DNA of 64,000 nucleotides from Methylibium sp035476815 (GTDB lineage: Bacteria; Pseudomonadota; Gammaproteobacteria; Burkholderiales; Burkholderiaceae_C), in assembly GCA_035476815.1 (NCBI GenBank), contig DATILD010000042.1, positions 1 through 64,000 of the forward strand, in the 5' to 3' direction. Position 1 is the first letter of the stretch; each line of letters starts with the position of its first letter. Made by a program: the position numbers and the translations under genes. Shown here one piece after another: positions 10,789-19,886 of the stretch. The notes beneath the pieces are model-generated. The model did no database searches. It saw only the letters and a list, made by a program, of their open reading frames with translations, and was not told where the DNA came from.

Positions 10789-11814
10789 ATGTCTTCTGAA
10801 GCGCAAAAAATCCATGGCTCCAAAGTCCGATCCAGGCGTCCGGTCCTGGGGCTGCTCGGTGCGGCGGCGCCGTTCGCGATCATCGGCAGCCTGATCTACG
10901 CGGCCTTCTTCGTGAAGGCCGAGGTCCAGATCGGCGCCATCCACGCACCGGCGATCGAGCGGCGCGACGTGTTCTACGGCCTCGTCATGCCGAAGCCCGG
11001 CGTGATCTGGGCGGCCGGCAGCTACGGCAAGGTGGTGCGCAGCAACGACGGCGGGCAGAGCTGGGCGATCCAGCCGACGCGGCTGAGCGCGCACCTGCAG
11101 TCGATCGCGGCCTGGAACGAGCAGCGTGCGGTCGCGGTTGGCAACCAGGGCCGCGCGATCGTCACCGAGGACGGCGGCGCGACCTGGTCCGAGGTCGAGG
11201 TGCCGCGTTCCGAGGTGGCCAACAAGCTCGTCAAGGTGCGCGCCTACGCCGACGGCCTGGCCTGGGCGGTCGGCGAGATGGGCGCGGCGCTGCGCTCCAC
11301 CGACCACGGCCGGACCTGGGCCCGCGCGCTGCCCGAGCAGGACCAGGGCTGGAACGACGTGGTCTTCGTCGGCGCCGACGGCTGGCTGGTCGGCGAGTTC
11401 GGTCGCGTGATGCGCAGCCGCGACGGCGGTGCAAGCTGGGCGCCGGTCGAGAGCCCGTCGAAGGCGAGCCTGATGTCGGTCGCCTTCCGCGATGCCTCGA
11501 ACGGCGTGGCGGTCGGGCTGTCCGGCACCGTGTTGACCACCGCCGACGGCGGCGCCAGTTGGGCGCTCGTGCCGCCGCCCACGCGCGAGCACCTGAACCA
11601 CGTGCGCTGGGACGGCGCCGCGTGGTCGGCGGTCGGCGACAAGGGCGTGCGCGTGAGCGGCAAGGACGGCGCCTGGAGCGCCGGCCGGCTCGCCGATGCC
11701 GACCTCTCCTGGCGCACCCAGGGCGAGGCGGCGGACGGGCAGCAGCTGCTGCTCGCCGGCGCCAACCTGGCGCGGCTCGACAAGGACGGCCTGCACGTCT
11801 TCGGCCGCCACTGA
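10789..11814 (+). CDS. YCF48/BNR-repeat (photosystem II assembly factor-like) protein
   Basis: The 341-residue protein has an N-terminal membrane anchor (VLGLLGAAAPFAIIGSLIYAAFF, about residues 22-45) and then repeated beta-propeller units. Each unit has a pattern such as VVRSNDGGQSWA, IVTEDGGATWSEV, LRSTDHGRTWARA, VMRSRDGGASWAPV or VLTTADGGASWALV. This is the YCF48/BNR fold, here predicted to face the periplasm. In bacteria without photosystem II such proteins are often found beside MMPL/RND transporters with DUF1302 and DUF1329, as here. A scaffolding role for that complex is likely but inferred. It is the first large gene of the operon, with the transporter starting 16 bp downstream. Confidence 0.82.
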   Translation: MSSEAQKIHGSKVRSRRPVLGLLGAAAPFAIIGSLIYAAFFVKAEVQIGAIHAPAIERRDVFYGLVMPKPGVIWAAGSYGKVVRSNDGGQSWAIQPTRLSAHLQSIAAWNEQRAVAVGNQGRAIVTEDGGATWSEVEVPRSEVANKLVKVRAYADGLAWAVGEMGAALRSTDHGRTWARALPEQDQGWNDVVFVGADGWLVGEFGRVMRSRDGGASWAPVESPSKASLMSVAFRDASNGVAVGLSGTVLTTADGGASWALVPPPTREHLNHVRWDGAAWSAVGDKGVRVSGKDGAWSAGRLADADLSWRTQGEAADGQQLLLAGANLARLDKDGLHVFGRH

Positions 11815-11830
11815 CACGAAGGAACGGGAC

Positions 11831-14218
11831 ATGAAGAACACGATGTTCAGGAGCCTCGGGCGCCTGGTCGATGCGGTGCTGCGGCAGCGCGTGCTGGTGC
11901 TCGTCGCGGTGGCGCTGGTGACGGCGGTGATGGGCTGGCTGGCCGCGCAGATCGAGGTCAAGACGGTCTTCAGCGACCTGCTGCCGAAGAACCACCCCTA
12001 CGTGGCGGTGAACAACCAGTTCAAGCAGACCTTCGGCGGCTCGAACATGGTCAGCATCATGCTCGAGGTCGAGCAGGGCGACGTGTTCCGCATCGAGGTG
12101 CTGGCCAGGACCCAGGCCATCACCAAGGCGCTGCAGAAGGTCGAGGGGATCGACACCTACCAGATCGTCTCGCTGGCGTCGAAGAAGCTCAAGGAGGTGC
12201 GCGCCTCCACCGACGGCATCGAGTCGCGGCCGCTGATGTGGCCCCGCCTGCCGAAGGACGCGGCCGAGATCGCGGTGCTGCGCGAGGCGGTGCTGAACAA
12301 CCCGCTGGTCTACGGGCCCTACGTGTCGCTGGACCAGAAGGCGACGCTGATCACCGCCGATTTCGCCGAGGGCGACGTCGACTACGAGAAGGCCTACGAC
12401 CAGATCACCGAGATCGCCAAGCAGAACGACGGCGACGGCGTCAAGGTGCGCATCGTCGGCGAGCCCATCCTCTACGGCCTGGTGCGCCACTACCTGGCGG
12501 AGACGGCGGTGATCTTCTTCGCCACCGTGGGCGCGCTGGTGCTGCTGCTGCTGCTGATCACGCGCACGCTGCACGGCACGCTGCTGCCGCTGGCCTCGGG
12601 CGGCGTGAGCGCGGTCTGGGCCCTCGGCGCGGCCGACCTGATGGGCTTCAACCTCGACCCGCTGGTGATCGTCGTCGCCTTCCTGATCACCGCGCAGGCG
12701 ATCTCGAACTCGGTGCAGCTGATCTCGCGCTTCGACGACGAGTTGGCGAGCGGCAGTTCGCCCGATGCGATGACGGCCGCGAAGCGCTCGATCCAGAACC
12801 TGTTCAAGCCCGGGCTGCTGGCGGTGATCGCCGACGCCGGCTGCGTGCTGGTGGTGGCGCTGACGCCGATCCCGATGCTCGAGAAGATCTCGCTGATCGG
12901 CTCGGTGTGGATCCTGTCGATCATCGTCAGTGCGCTGATGCTGACGCCGGTCCTGCTGTCGTGGTGCGGCGGCTCGGCCAAGCGCAAGCTGCACCCGTTC
13001 GACATCGGCGTCGCGCTGCGCGGCGTGCTCGGGGCGTGCGCGAACCTGGTCACGTCGAAGGCCCGCTACGGTGTCGTGGGCGCGGCGGCGGCGCTGTTCG
13101 TCGGCTCCGCCCTGTTCGCGTTGAACCTGAAGGTCGGCGACGCGAACCCGGGCTCGCCGATCCTGTGGCCCGACTCGACCTACAACCTCGACGCCGCGGC
13201 GATCAACGAGAAGTTCCAGGGCTCGGACCGCATGTTCGTCGTCGTCGCCGGCAAGGCCGAGGGCGCGCTGAAGGAGCCCGAGGTGCTGACGAGCATGGAG
13301 CGCTTCCAGAAGTACATGGAGGCGCAGCCCGAGGTCGGCGGCAGCATCTCGTTCGCCGACATCCTGCCGGCCGTCAAGCGCGTGATCCGCGAGGGCAATG
13401 CGCGCTACCAGGAGCTGGGCAGCACCGCCAACGAGAACGGCGAGCTGGCCTACATGTTCGTCTCCGGCACCGACCCGGGCGACATGGACCGCTTCGCCGA
13501 CCCGCAGGCGCTCAACGGCGCGGTGACGCTGTTCTTCCGCGACCACCAGGGCGAGACGATCCGCACCGCGATCGCGCGGGTCAAGAGCTACGTCGAGCAC
13601 AACCCGATGGAGCACGCCGAGTTCAAGCTGGCCGGTGGCCTGGTCGGGGTGCTGGCGGCGGTCAACGAGGTGATCCTCGCGGGCCAGATCGAGGCCATCG
13701 CGCTCGCGCTGCTGTGGCTGGTGGTCTGCTGCATGCTGACCTATCGCTCGATGGTGGCGGGCATGTTCTTCATGATCCCGGTGCTGCTGTCGAACACGAT
13801 GACCTTCAGCTACATGGCGTGGATGGGCATCGGCATGAACATCAACACGCTGCCGGTGGTCGCGCTGGGCATCGGCCTGGGCGTCGATTACTCCTTCTAC
13901 GTCGTCGACGGCATCCGCGAGGGCCTGCACCGCGGCGAGCCGCTCGAGCGCGCGATCCGCAGTTCGCTGCTCGGCTCCGGCAAGGGCGTGCTGATCACGG
14001 CGCTGACGCTGGTCACCAGCGTCGTCATCTGGAGCTTCTCGTCGCTGCGCCTGCAGGCCGACATGGGCGTGCTGATCGCCCTGTGGCTGTTCATCTCGGC
14101 GGTCAGCGCGCTCGTGCTGATGCCGGCCCTGGTCTACGTCTTCCGCCCCGCGTTCGTGGTCGGAAGCGGAGCACACCCGATCGAGCGAGCCGAAGAACCG
14201 GTCGCCGTGCCGGCCTGA
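11831..14218 (+). CDS. MMPL/RND-family transporter
   Basis: The 795-residue protein has the two-half RND layout of MMPL and hydrophobe exporters. There is a transmembrane helix near residues 18-36 and a large periplasmic loop (FSDLLPKNHPYVAVNNQFKQ). A five-helix bundle spans about 215-400, with a further helix near 415-435. A second loop (about 440-605) and a second bundle (about 610-780, including GIGMNINTLPVVALGIGLGVDYSFYVVDG) follow. GLGVDYSFYVVDG is the conserved helix-4-type motif of this family, which uses proton-motive force. The ATG follows a GGAACGGGAC ribosome site. The substrate is unknown; the DUF1302/DUF1329 neighbours suggest movement of hydrophobic compounds between membranes. 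Confidence 0.87.
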   Translation: MKNTMFRSLGRLVDAVLRQRVLVLVAVALVTAVMGWLAAQIEVKTVFSDLLPKNHPYVAVNNQFKQTFGGSNMVSIMLEVEQGDVFRIEVLARTQAITKALQKVEGIDTYQIVSLASKKLKEVRASTDGIESRPLMWPRLPKDAAEIAVLREAVLNNPLVYGPYVSLDQKATLITADFAEGDVDYEKAYDQITEIAKQNDGDGVKVRIVGEPILYGLVRHYLAETAVIFFATVGALVLLLLLITRTLHGTLLPLASGGVSAVWALGAADLMGFNLDPLVIVVAFLITAQAISNSVQLISRFDDELASGSSPDAMTAAKRSIQNLFKPGLLAVIADAGCVLVVALTPIPMLEKISLIGSVWILSIIVSALMLTPVLLSWCGGSAKRKLHPFDIGVALRGVLGACANLVTSKARYGVVGAAAALFVGSALFALNLKVGDANPGSPILWPDSTYNLDAAAINEKFQGSDRMFVVVAGKAEGALKEPEVLTSMERFQKYMEAQPEVGGSISFADILPAVKRVIREGNARYQELGSTANENGELAYMFVSGTDPGDMDRFADPQALNGAVTLFFRDHQGETIRTAIARVKSYVEHNPMEHAEFKLAGGLVGVLAAVNEVILAGQIEAIALALLWLVVCCMLTYRSMVAGMFFMIPVLLSNTMTFSYMAWMGIGMNINTLPVVALGIGLGVDYSFYVVDGIREGLHRGEPLERAIRSSLLGSGKGVLITALTLVTSVVIWSFSSLRLQADMGVLIALWLFISAVSALVLMPALVYVFRPAFVVGSGAHPIERAEEPVAVPA

Positions 14219-14259
14219 ACGGCCGCGCGACACGAACCACCACCCCTGGAGGAGACGAC

Positions 14260-15765
14260 ATGAGATTTGCACACCGGCCGATCCGCACGGCCATCGCCGT
14301 GCTCGGCGCCACGCTCGGCGGCAGTCATGCGCTGGCCGCGGACAAAGCCGACGACGGCTACAGCCTGAGCATCGGCGGCTACGTCCGCGGCTGGGCCGCC
14401 TTCAACCTGCAGGACCAGCCCGAGACGCCGTCCGACGACAAGTGGAAGCCCTCGATGCTGCGCGGCTCGGTGCTGCTCGATGCCGACGGGCGCACCGGAC
14501 CGATCCAGTGGAAGGGCATCGTGCGGGTCGACCACGAGGCGAAGACGGGCTACCTCGCCGACCTCGAGCGGCTGCGCGCCACCAACGGGACGACCGGCGG
14601 CGACTACAAGAGCATCACCGACAACTACAACGCCGTCGAACTGCGCGAGTTCTGGGGCGAGATGAAGTTCGGCGACCGCACCACGGTGCGCGCCGGCAAG
14701 CAGCAGGTCGTCTGGGGCGAGTCCGACTTCTTCCAGGCCATGGACCTGGTGCACGGCTACGACATGAGCTGGCGCCTGTTCTTCGAGGGCGAGAACGAGG
14801 AGTGGCGCAAGCCGCTGTGGCTGGTCAGCACCAAGTTCGACGTGCCCGAGGCCAAGGGCCAGATCCAGGCCTTCGTGCGGCCGGGCGGAGACCGCTGCAA
14901 GGACATCGGCACCACCTACGACATCCGCGGCGGGCGCTGGTTCTTCAACCCCTACCGCGGCTTCGACCTGTCGGCGATCACGTCCTACGACTGCGACCAC
15001 CCCGAGGGTGACAAGAGCGACTGGACCGGCGGCGTCCGCTGGACCGGCGAGGCCGGCCCGGTGAGCTACTCGGTCGCCTACGTCAAGACCTACGCCGCCG
15101 ACCCGGTCGCGAACTCCTCGCTGGCGCCGTGGAAGAAGGCGCCGAAGGGGCCGCTGTTCGACCTGGTCCACCCGAAGATCGACGTGCTGGGCGCGACCGT
15201 CAGCGGCTACTCGGCAGCGACGGACACCGTCCTCAGCGCCGAGCTGGCCTACACCTTCGGCCAGCCCTTCAACATCGGCACCGGTCCGGCGCTGGGCCTG
15301 CTGGGCATCAAGCGCAAGGACACCGTGCGGATGATGCTGCGGGCCGACAAGAACCTGAACTTCCAGAACCTGCTCGGCACCACGCGTCCGTCGTTCTCGT
15401 CGGTCCAGCTGTTCAACACCTGGATCCCGAGCCACCGCCGTTCCGAGGACCTGGCGCGGCTGTTCGCCTACGGCTCGCCGACGCCGAAGCACAACCCGAT
15501 CCTGACCGCGTTCACGGTGCTGAACTACGCCAGCGACACGATCAACCCGAGCTTCGCGATCGGCGTCGACAAGCATGGCGGCGGCTTCTTCATCCCGGCC
15601 GTCGACCTGGTGCTCGGCGACCACTGGCGCGCCAAGGTCGAGGCCGACATCTTCTGGAACAAGGACCATGGCAACGCCCTGTTCGACCCCAACGACGAGG
15701 TGCAGCTGTTCGGCTACTTCCACAAGAGCAGCCAGCTCACCTTCCGCCTGACCCGGCAGTTCTGA
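14260..15765 (+). CDS. DUF1302 family outer-membrane protein
   Basis: The 501-residue protein has an N-terminal signal peptide (FAHRPIRTAIAVLGATLGGS, cleavage near HALAA). It then shows many alternating aromatic beta strands such as YSLSIGGYVRGWAAF and FWGEMKFGDRTTVRAGKQQV. It ends in an aromatic C-terminal strand (LTFRLTRQF), as expected for a beta barrel. This matches DUF1302, a porin-like family of unproven function that is nearly always paired with DUF1329, as here (20 bp apart). GGAGGAGA precedes the ATG. Its likely role is passage of hydrophobic molecules across the outer membrane together with the RND transporter (inference). Confidence 0.87.
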   Translation: MRFAHRPIRTAIAVLGATLGGSHALAADKADDGYSLSIGGYVRGWAAFNLQDQPETPSDDKWKPSMLRGSVLLDADGRTGPIQWKGIVRVDHEAKTGYLADLERLRATNGTTGGDYKSITDNYNAVELREFWGEMKFGDRTTVRAGKQQVVWGESDFFQAMDLVHGYDMSWRLFFEGENEEWRKPLWLVSTKFDVPEAKGQIQAFVRPGGDRCKDIGTTYDIRGGRWFFNPYRGFDLSAITSYDCDHPEGDKSDWTGGVRWTGEAGPVSYSVAYVKTYAADPVANSSLAPWKKAPKGPLFDLVHPKIDVLGATVSGYSAATDTVLSAELAYTFGQPFNIGTGPALGLLGIKRKDTVRMMLRADKNLNFQNLLGTTRPSFSSVQLFNTWIPSHRRSEDLARLFAYGSPTPKHNPILTAFTVLNYASDTINPSFAIGVDKHGGGFFIPAVDLVLGDHWRAKVEADIFWNKDHGNALFDPNDEVQLFGYFHKSSQLTFRLTRQF

Positions 15766-15785
15766 TTTCGCAGCAGGAGCACGAC

Positions 15786-17084
15786 ATGAAAGCGATTCCC
15801 CGCATCACCCCCACCCGCGCGCTGCTGGCCGGCGCACTGCTGGCCGCGCTGCCGGCCTTCTCGCAGGCCGGCGAGCTCAAGGCCGGCTTCGTGATCGACA
15901 AGTCCAACCTCGACCAGGTCAAGTCCGAGACCTTCGAGGGCAAGACCGTCGGCAGCATGATCCCCGAGAAGATGGAGTGGATGATCAAGAACATGGGCCT
16001 GGCCCTGAAGATCGCCAACTCCAAGAAGATCGAGATGGACCCGAAGTACGTCGAGGCGACGAAGAAGGGCATCGGCACGGTCAAGTTCAATACCGCGGAC
16101 CGCACGATGAGCGGCTGGGTGGCCGGCCAGCCCTTCCCGCCCGAGGTCATCAAGATGGACGACCCGCATGCGGGCGACAAGATCATCTGGAACCTGCGCG
16201 CCGCGACCTACGGCGCGACGATGGACCTGCGCGACATCTCCTTCGTGTTCATCCACGGCGACAAGGGTGTCGAGCGCGTGCAGCGCTGGCAGTCGCGGCG
16301 CTACTACATGGAGGGCCGCCTGGACGGCGGATCGACCACCGTCGGCGACGGCTCGATCGCGCAGAAGACCTACCTGTTCGCGACCAGCCCGCAGGACATC
16401 CGCGGCCTCGGCACCTTCTCGATCCGCTACAACGAGGCGACCTCGGCCAAGCCCGACGACACCTGGGCCTACCTGAAGTCGGTGCGCCGCACGCGGCGCC
16501 TGTCGGGCGGCGCGTGGATGGACCCGATCGGCGGCACCGACCAGCTCTACGACGACTGGGACATCTGGGACGCCTTCCCGACCAAGTACCGCGCCAACAA
16601 GCTGGTCGGCAAGCGCTGGGTGTTCGCGGTGGCGCACAGCCCCGAGGTCAGCGTCGACCTGAGCAAGAAGGACACGCTCGACGAGTTCCCCTCGGTCGGC
16701 CTCGCCGACAAGCCGCACTTCTTCCCGGCCAAGCACATCGTCTGGGAGCCGCGCGAGGTCTACGTGATCGAGGGCACGCCGCCGCCCGAGCACCCGTACA
16801 GCAAGAAGACCGTCTACATGGAGGTCGACTTCCCGCGCCCCTACCTCGGCGAGATGTACGACCAGAAGGGCGAGTTCTGGAAGTTCATGGTGTTCCAGAA
16901 CCGCCCGGACGTCGGCGAGGACGGCTACAAGGCCGTGATGCCGGTGGTCGGCCACGTGATCGACGTCAAGCGCAACCACTCCACCACCTGGTCGTCGAAC
17001 ATGAAGTCCAACCCCAAGGGCGTGAAGGACAACGACGTGTCGCTCCAGAAGCTCGAAGAGGTGGCCACCGGCGGCGGCAAGTAA
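15786..17084 (+). CDS. DUF1329 family periplasmic protein
   Basis: The 432-residue protein has a signal peptide ending in FSQAGE. The mature part fits DUF1329: a WMIKNMGLALKIANSKKIEM region, YLFATSPQDIRGLGTFSIRY, and the strongly conserved core WAYLKSVRRTRRLSGGAWMD followed by GGTDQLYDDWD. The family is thought to be periplasmic with a lipoprotein-carrier-like fold and is paired with DUF1302. It is the fourth gene of the operon. A role in binding a hydrophobic ligand between the RND pump and the barrel is an inference. Confidence 0.88.
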   Translation: MKAIPRITPTRALLAGALLAALPAFSQAGELKAGFVIDKSNLDQVKSETFEGKTVGSMIPEKMEWMIKNMGLALKIANSKKIEMDPKYVEATKKGIGTVKFNTADRTMSGWVAGQPFPPEVIKMDDPHAGDKIIWNLRAATYGATMDLRDISFVFIHGDKGVERVQRWQSRRYYMEGRLDGGSTTVGDGSIAQKTYLFATSPQDIRGLGTFSIRYNEATSAKPDDTWAYLKSVRRTRRLSGGAWMDPIGGTDQLYDDWDIWDAFPTKYRANKLVGKRWVFAVAHSPEVSVDLSKKDTLDEFPSVGLADKPHFFPAKHIVWEPREVYVIEGTPPPEHPYSKKTVYMEVDFPRPYLGEMYDQKGEFWKFMVFQNRPDVGEDGYKAVMPVVGHVIDVKRNHSTTWSSNMKSNPKGVKDNDVSLQKLEEVATGGGK

Positions 17085-17144
17085 GTCGCTGGCCGGCGCG
17101 GACGCGGCCCGTTGCGGGCTGCGTCCCGTCGCCGAGGTTCCGGG

Positions 17145-18656
17145 ATGAGCAACCTCTACGCATTGCTGGACAAGACGGCCACTCGCCATCCCGAACACGG
17201 CGCCGTGTACCGCGGCACCGAGCCGGTATGGCGCTGGCGCGAACTGCGCGACCGCGTGCTGCGGCTCGCCGGCGGCCTGCGCGAGCGCTGCCACGCCGGC
17301 GACCGTGTCGCCCTCTACAGCGACAACCGGGTCGAGTACGTCGAGGTCCTGTTCGCCGCGTGGGCGGCCGGCCTGGTCGTCGTGCCGATCAACGCCAAAC
17401 TCCATGGCAAGGAGGCGGCGTGGATCGTCGAGGACGCCAGTCCCGCGGTCGTGCTCTGCTCCGCCGCCTTGGCGGCCGGGCTGCAACGCGCCGCACCGGG
17501 CGTTGCCGAGCGCCTGGTGGTGCTGGATCAGCCTGCCTATGGCGAGTTGGCGGCGTCGGCGCCGATCGAGGCGGCCTGCGTCGGACCCGAGGCACTGGCC
17601 TGGCTCTTCTATACCAGCGGCACCACCGGCCGCTCCAAGGGCGCGATGCTCACCCATCGCAACCTGCTGGCGATGACCATCGCGCACCTCGCCGACGTGG
17701 AATCGCCCGACGAGAACGCGGGCCAGCTGCACGCCGCGCCGATGTCGCACGGCTCGGGCCTCTACATGCTGCCCTCGGTGGCGCGCGCTGTGCGCCAGGT
17801 CGTGCCGGCTTCCGGCGCCTTCGATCCCGGCGAGTTCCTCGATCTCTGCGATCACCACGGCGCCTGCAGCGCGTTCCTCGCTCCCACCATGGTGCAGCGC
17901 TTGCGTCTCGCCGTCGAAGCCGGCCACCCGCGGCCGCGGCAGCCGTACACCATCGTCTATGGCGGCGGGCCGATGCATGCCGAGGAACTGAAGAAGTCGA
18001 TGGCCGTGCTCGGTCCGGTGTTCGCGCAGATCTACGGCCAAGGCGAGGCGCCGATGACCATCACGTGCGTCGACCGCGCCGCCCATGCCCGCAACGACCC
18101 CGCGGTGCTCGGCTCGGTGGGCTGGCCACGCAGCGGCGTGGACGTGCGCGTCGTCGGTGCCGATGGCCGCCCGCTGCCGCCCGGCGAAGTCGGCGAGATC
18201 GTCTGCCGCGGCGAGGTCGTGATGGCCGGTTACTGGGGCAACCCGACGGCGACGCGCGAGGCGCTGCGCGACGGCTGGTTGCGGACCGGCGACATGGGCT
18301 CGTTCGACGCGCGCGGCTGCCTCACGCTGCGCGACCGCTCGAAGGACGTCGTCATCAGCGGCGGCAGCAACGTCTATCCGCGCGAGGTCGAGGAGGTGCT
18401 GCTGGGCTTCCCCGGCGTGGCCCAGGCCTGCGTGCTGGGCCGCCCCGACGCGGAGTGGGGCGAGACGGTCGTGGCCTTCGTCGTCCGCGTCCCCGGCGCC
18501 ACCGCCACGGCGCGCGAGCTCGATGCGCACTGCCTGGCGCACATCGCGCGCTTCAAGCGGCCCAAGGAGTACCACTTCGTCGACGCGCTGCCGACCAGTG
18601 GCTACGGCAAGGTGCTCAAGAGCGTGCTGCGCCGGCAGCTCCCCTACCGCGGCTGA
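17145..18656 (+). CDS. AMP-forming acyl-CoA synthetase/ligase
   Basis: The 503-residue protein is a complete ANL-superfamily ligase. The P-loop-like motif is YTSGTTGRSKGAML (about 152-165), followed by YGGGPMHAEELKKS, the adenylate-binding IYGQGEAPM, LRTGDMGSFDARGCLTLRDR and the hinge/C-domain SKDVVISGGSNVYPREVEE. The C-terminal catalytic lysine lies in PTSGYGKVLK. Such enzymes make acyl-AMP and then acyl-CoA from a carboxylic acid, ATP and CoA. It lies between DUF1329 and a thiolase. With a ketone carboxylase at 31-39 kb, a beta-keto acid (benzoylacetate-like) is an attractive substrate, but general fatty or aryl acids cannot be excluded. Confidence 0.87.
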   Translation: MSNLYALLDKTATRHPEHGAVYRGTEPVWRWRELRDRVLRLAGGLRERCHAGDRVALYSDNRVEYVEVLFAAWAAGLVVVPINAKLHGKEAAWIVEDASPAVVLCSAALAAGLQRAAPGVAERLVVLDQPAYGELAASAPIEAACVGPEALAWLFYTSGTTGRSKGAMLTHRNLLAMTIAHLADVESPDENAGQLHAAPMSHGSGLYMLPSVARAVRQVVPASGAFDPGEFLDLCDHHGACSAFLAPTMVQRLRLAVEAGHPRPRQPYTIVYGGGPMHAEELKKSMAVLGPVFAQIYGQGEAPMTITCVDRAAHARNDPAVLGSVGWPRSGVDVRVVGADGRPLPPGEVGEIVCRGEVVMAGYWGNPTATREALRDGWLRTGDMGSFDARGCLTLRDRSKDVVISGGSNVYPREVEEVLLGFPGVAQACVLGRPDAEWGETVVAFVVRVPGATATARELDAHCLAHIARFKRPKEYHFVDALPTSGYGKVLKSVLRRQLPYRG

Positions 18657-18687
18657 GACGCGCTGCCGCGTCGGAAGGAATCACTGC

Positions 18688-19857
18688 ATGAGCGTCGCGA
18701 TCGTCGGCTGGGGCCACACCCCATTCGGCAAGTTCGACCATGAGAGCGTGGAGAGCCTGGTCGTGCGGGCGGCGCGCGAGGCGCTGGCGCACGCCGGCGT
18801 GCCGGCCGCGGACGTCGACGAGGTGGTGCTCGGGCATTTCAACGCCGGTTTCTCGCGCCAGGACTTCACCGCGTCGCTGGTGCTGCAGGCCGACGACGCG
18901 CTGCGCTTCAAGCCCGCGACGCGGGTCGAGAACGCCTGCGCCAGCGGTTCGGCGGCCGTTCACCAGGGCGTCAAGTCGATCGAGGCCGGCCACGCACGCA
19001 TCGTGCTGGTGGTCGGCGTCGAGCAGATGAGCACGACCCCCGGGCCCGAGGTCGGCGAGAACCTGCTGCGCGCGTCCTACCTGCGCGAGGAGCAAGGCGT
19101 CCAGGGCGGCTTCGCCGGCCTGTTCGGCCGCATCGCCGAGGCCTACTTCGACAGGCATGGCGAGCAGGACGATGCGCTGGCGATGATCGCGGCGAAGAAC
19201 CACCGCAACGGGGTCGCGAATCCCTATGCGCAGCTGCGCAGGGATCTCGGCTTCGAGTTCTGCCGCCATGTCAGCGCGAGCAACCCGAGGGTCGCCGGGC
19301 CGCTCAAGCGGACCGATTGCGCACCGGTCTCCGACGGGGCCGCCGCGCTGGTGCTGACCGATGCGGGCACCGCGCGGACGATGCGGCGCGCCGTCGGCTT
19401 CCGGGCGATGGCGCATGTGCAGGACTACCTGCCGATGTCGCGACGCGACCTCCTGAAGTTCGAAGGCTGCGCGCGGGCCTGGCAGCGGGCGCTGGCCGAC
19501 GCGGGGCTCAAGCTGCTCGAGCTCGACTTCGTCGAGACGCACGACTGCTTCACGATCGCCGAGCTGATCGAGTACGAGGCCATGGGCCTGGTGCCGGCGG
19601 GGCTGGGCGCTCACGCGGTGATGCAGGGGTGGACGGCCATCGACGGCAAGTTGCCCGTCAATCCGTCCGGCGGGCTGAAGGCCAAGGGCCACCCGGTGGG
19701 CGCCACCGGCGTATCGATGCATGCGATGACGGCCATGCAGCTGTGCGACGAACTGCCCGCCCCGATCCAGATCGAGGGAGCGAGCGTCGCCGGACTGTTC
19801 AACATGGGTGGGGCGGCCGTGGCGAACTACGTCAGCATCCTGGAGCGTGTGCGGTGA
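18688..19857 (+). CDS. thiolase (acetyl-CoA acetyltransferase/SCP-x type)
   Basis: The 389-residue protein is an intact thiolase of the SCP-x/acetyl-CoA acetyltransferase branch. It shows an N-terminal VAIVGWGHTPFGKF, the nucleophilic cysteine in NACASGSAAVHQG (about residue 88), VVGVEQMS, ETHDCFTIAE and GGLKAKGHPVGATG with the catalytic histidine. The second active-site position differs from degradative FadA-type enzymes, as is normal for this branch. The family cleaves 3-ketoacyl-CoA with CoA, or runs in reverse. AAGGAA lies upstream of the ATG. It follows the ligase by 31 bp and could thiolyse the keto-acyl-CoA that the ligase makes. Confidence 0.88.
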   Translation: MSVAIVGWGHTPFGKFDHESVESLVVRAAREALAHAGVPAADVDEVVLGHFNAGFSRQDFTASLVLQADDALRFKPATRVENACASGSAAVHQGVKSIEAGHARIVLVVGVEQMSTTPGPEVGENLLRASYLREEQGVQGGFAGLFGRIAEAYFDRHGEQDDALAMIAAKNHRNGVANPYAQLRRDLGFEFCRHVSASNPRVAGPLKRTDCAPVSDGAAALVLTDAGTARTMRRAVGFRAMAHVQDYLPMSRRDLLKFEGCARAWQRALADAGLKLLELDFVETHDCFTIAELIEYEAMGLVPAGLGAHAVMQGWTAIDGKLPVNPSGGLKAKGHPVGATGVSMHAMTAMQLCDELPAPIQIEGASVAGLFNMGGAAVANYVSILERVR

Positions 19858-19886
19858 GGGCCGCGCCGCGGCGAGCGGGCCTGTCG

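Noticed and set aside
15714..18575. 953-residue minus-strand frame over DUF1329 and the ligase
   Set aside because: It has no recognisable domain, and two well-supported plus-strand genes occupy the same bases.
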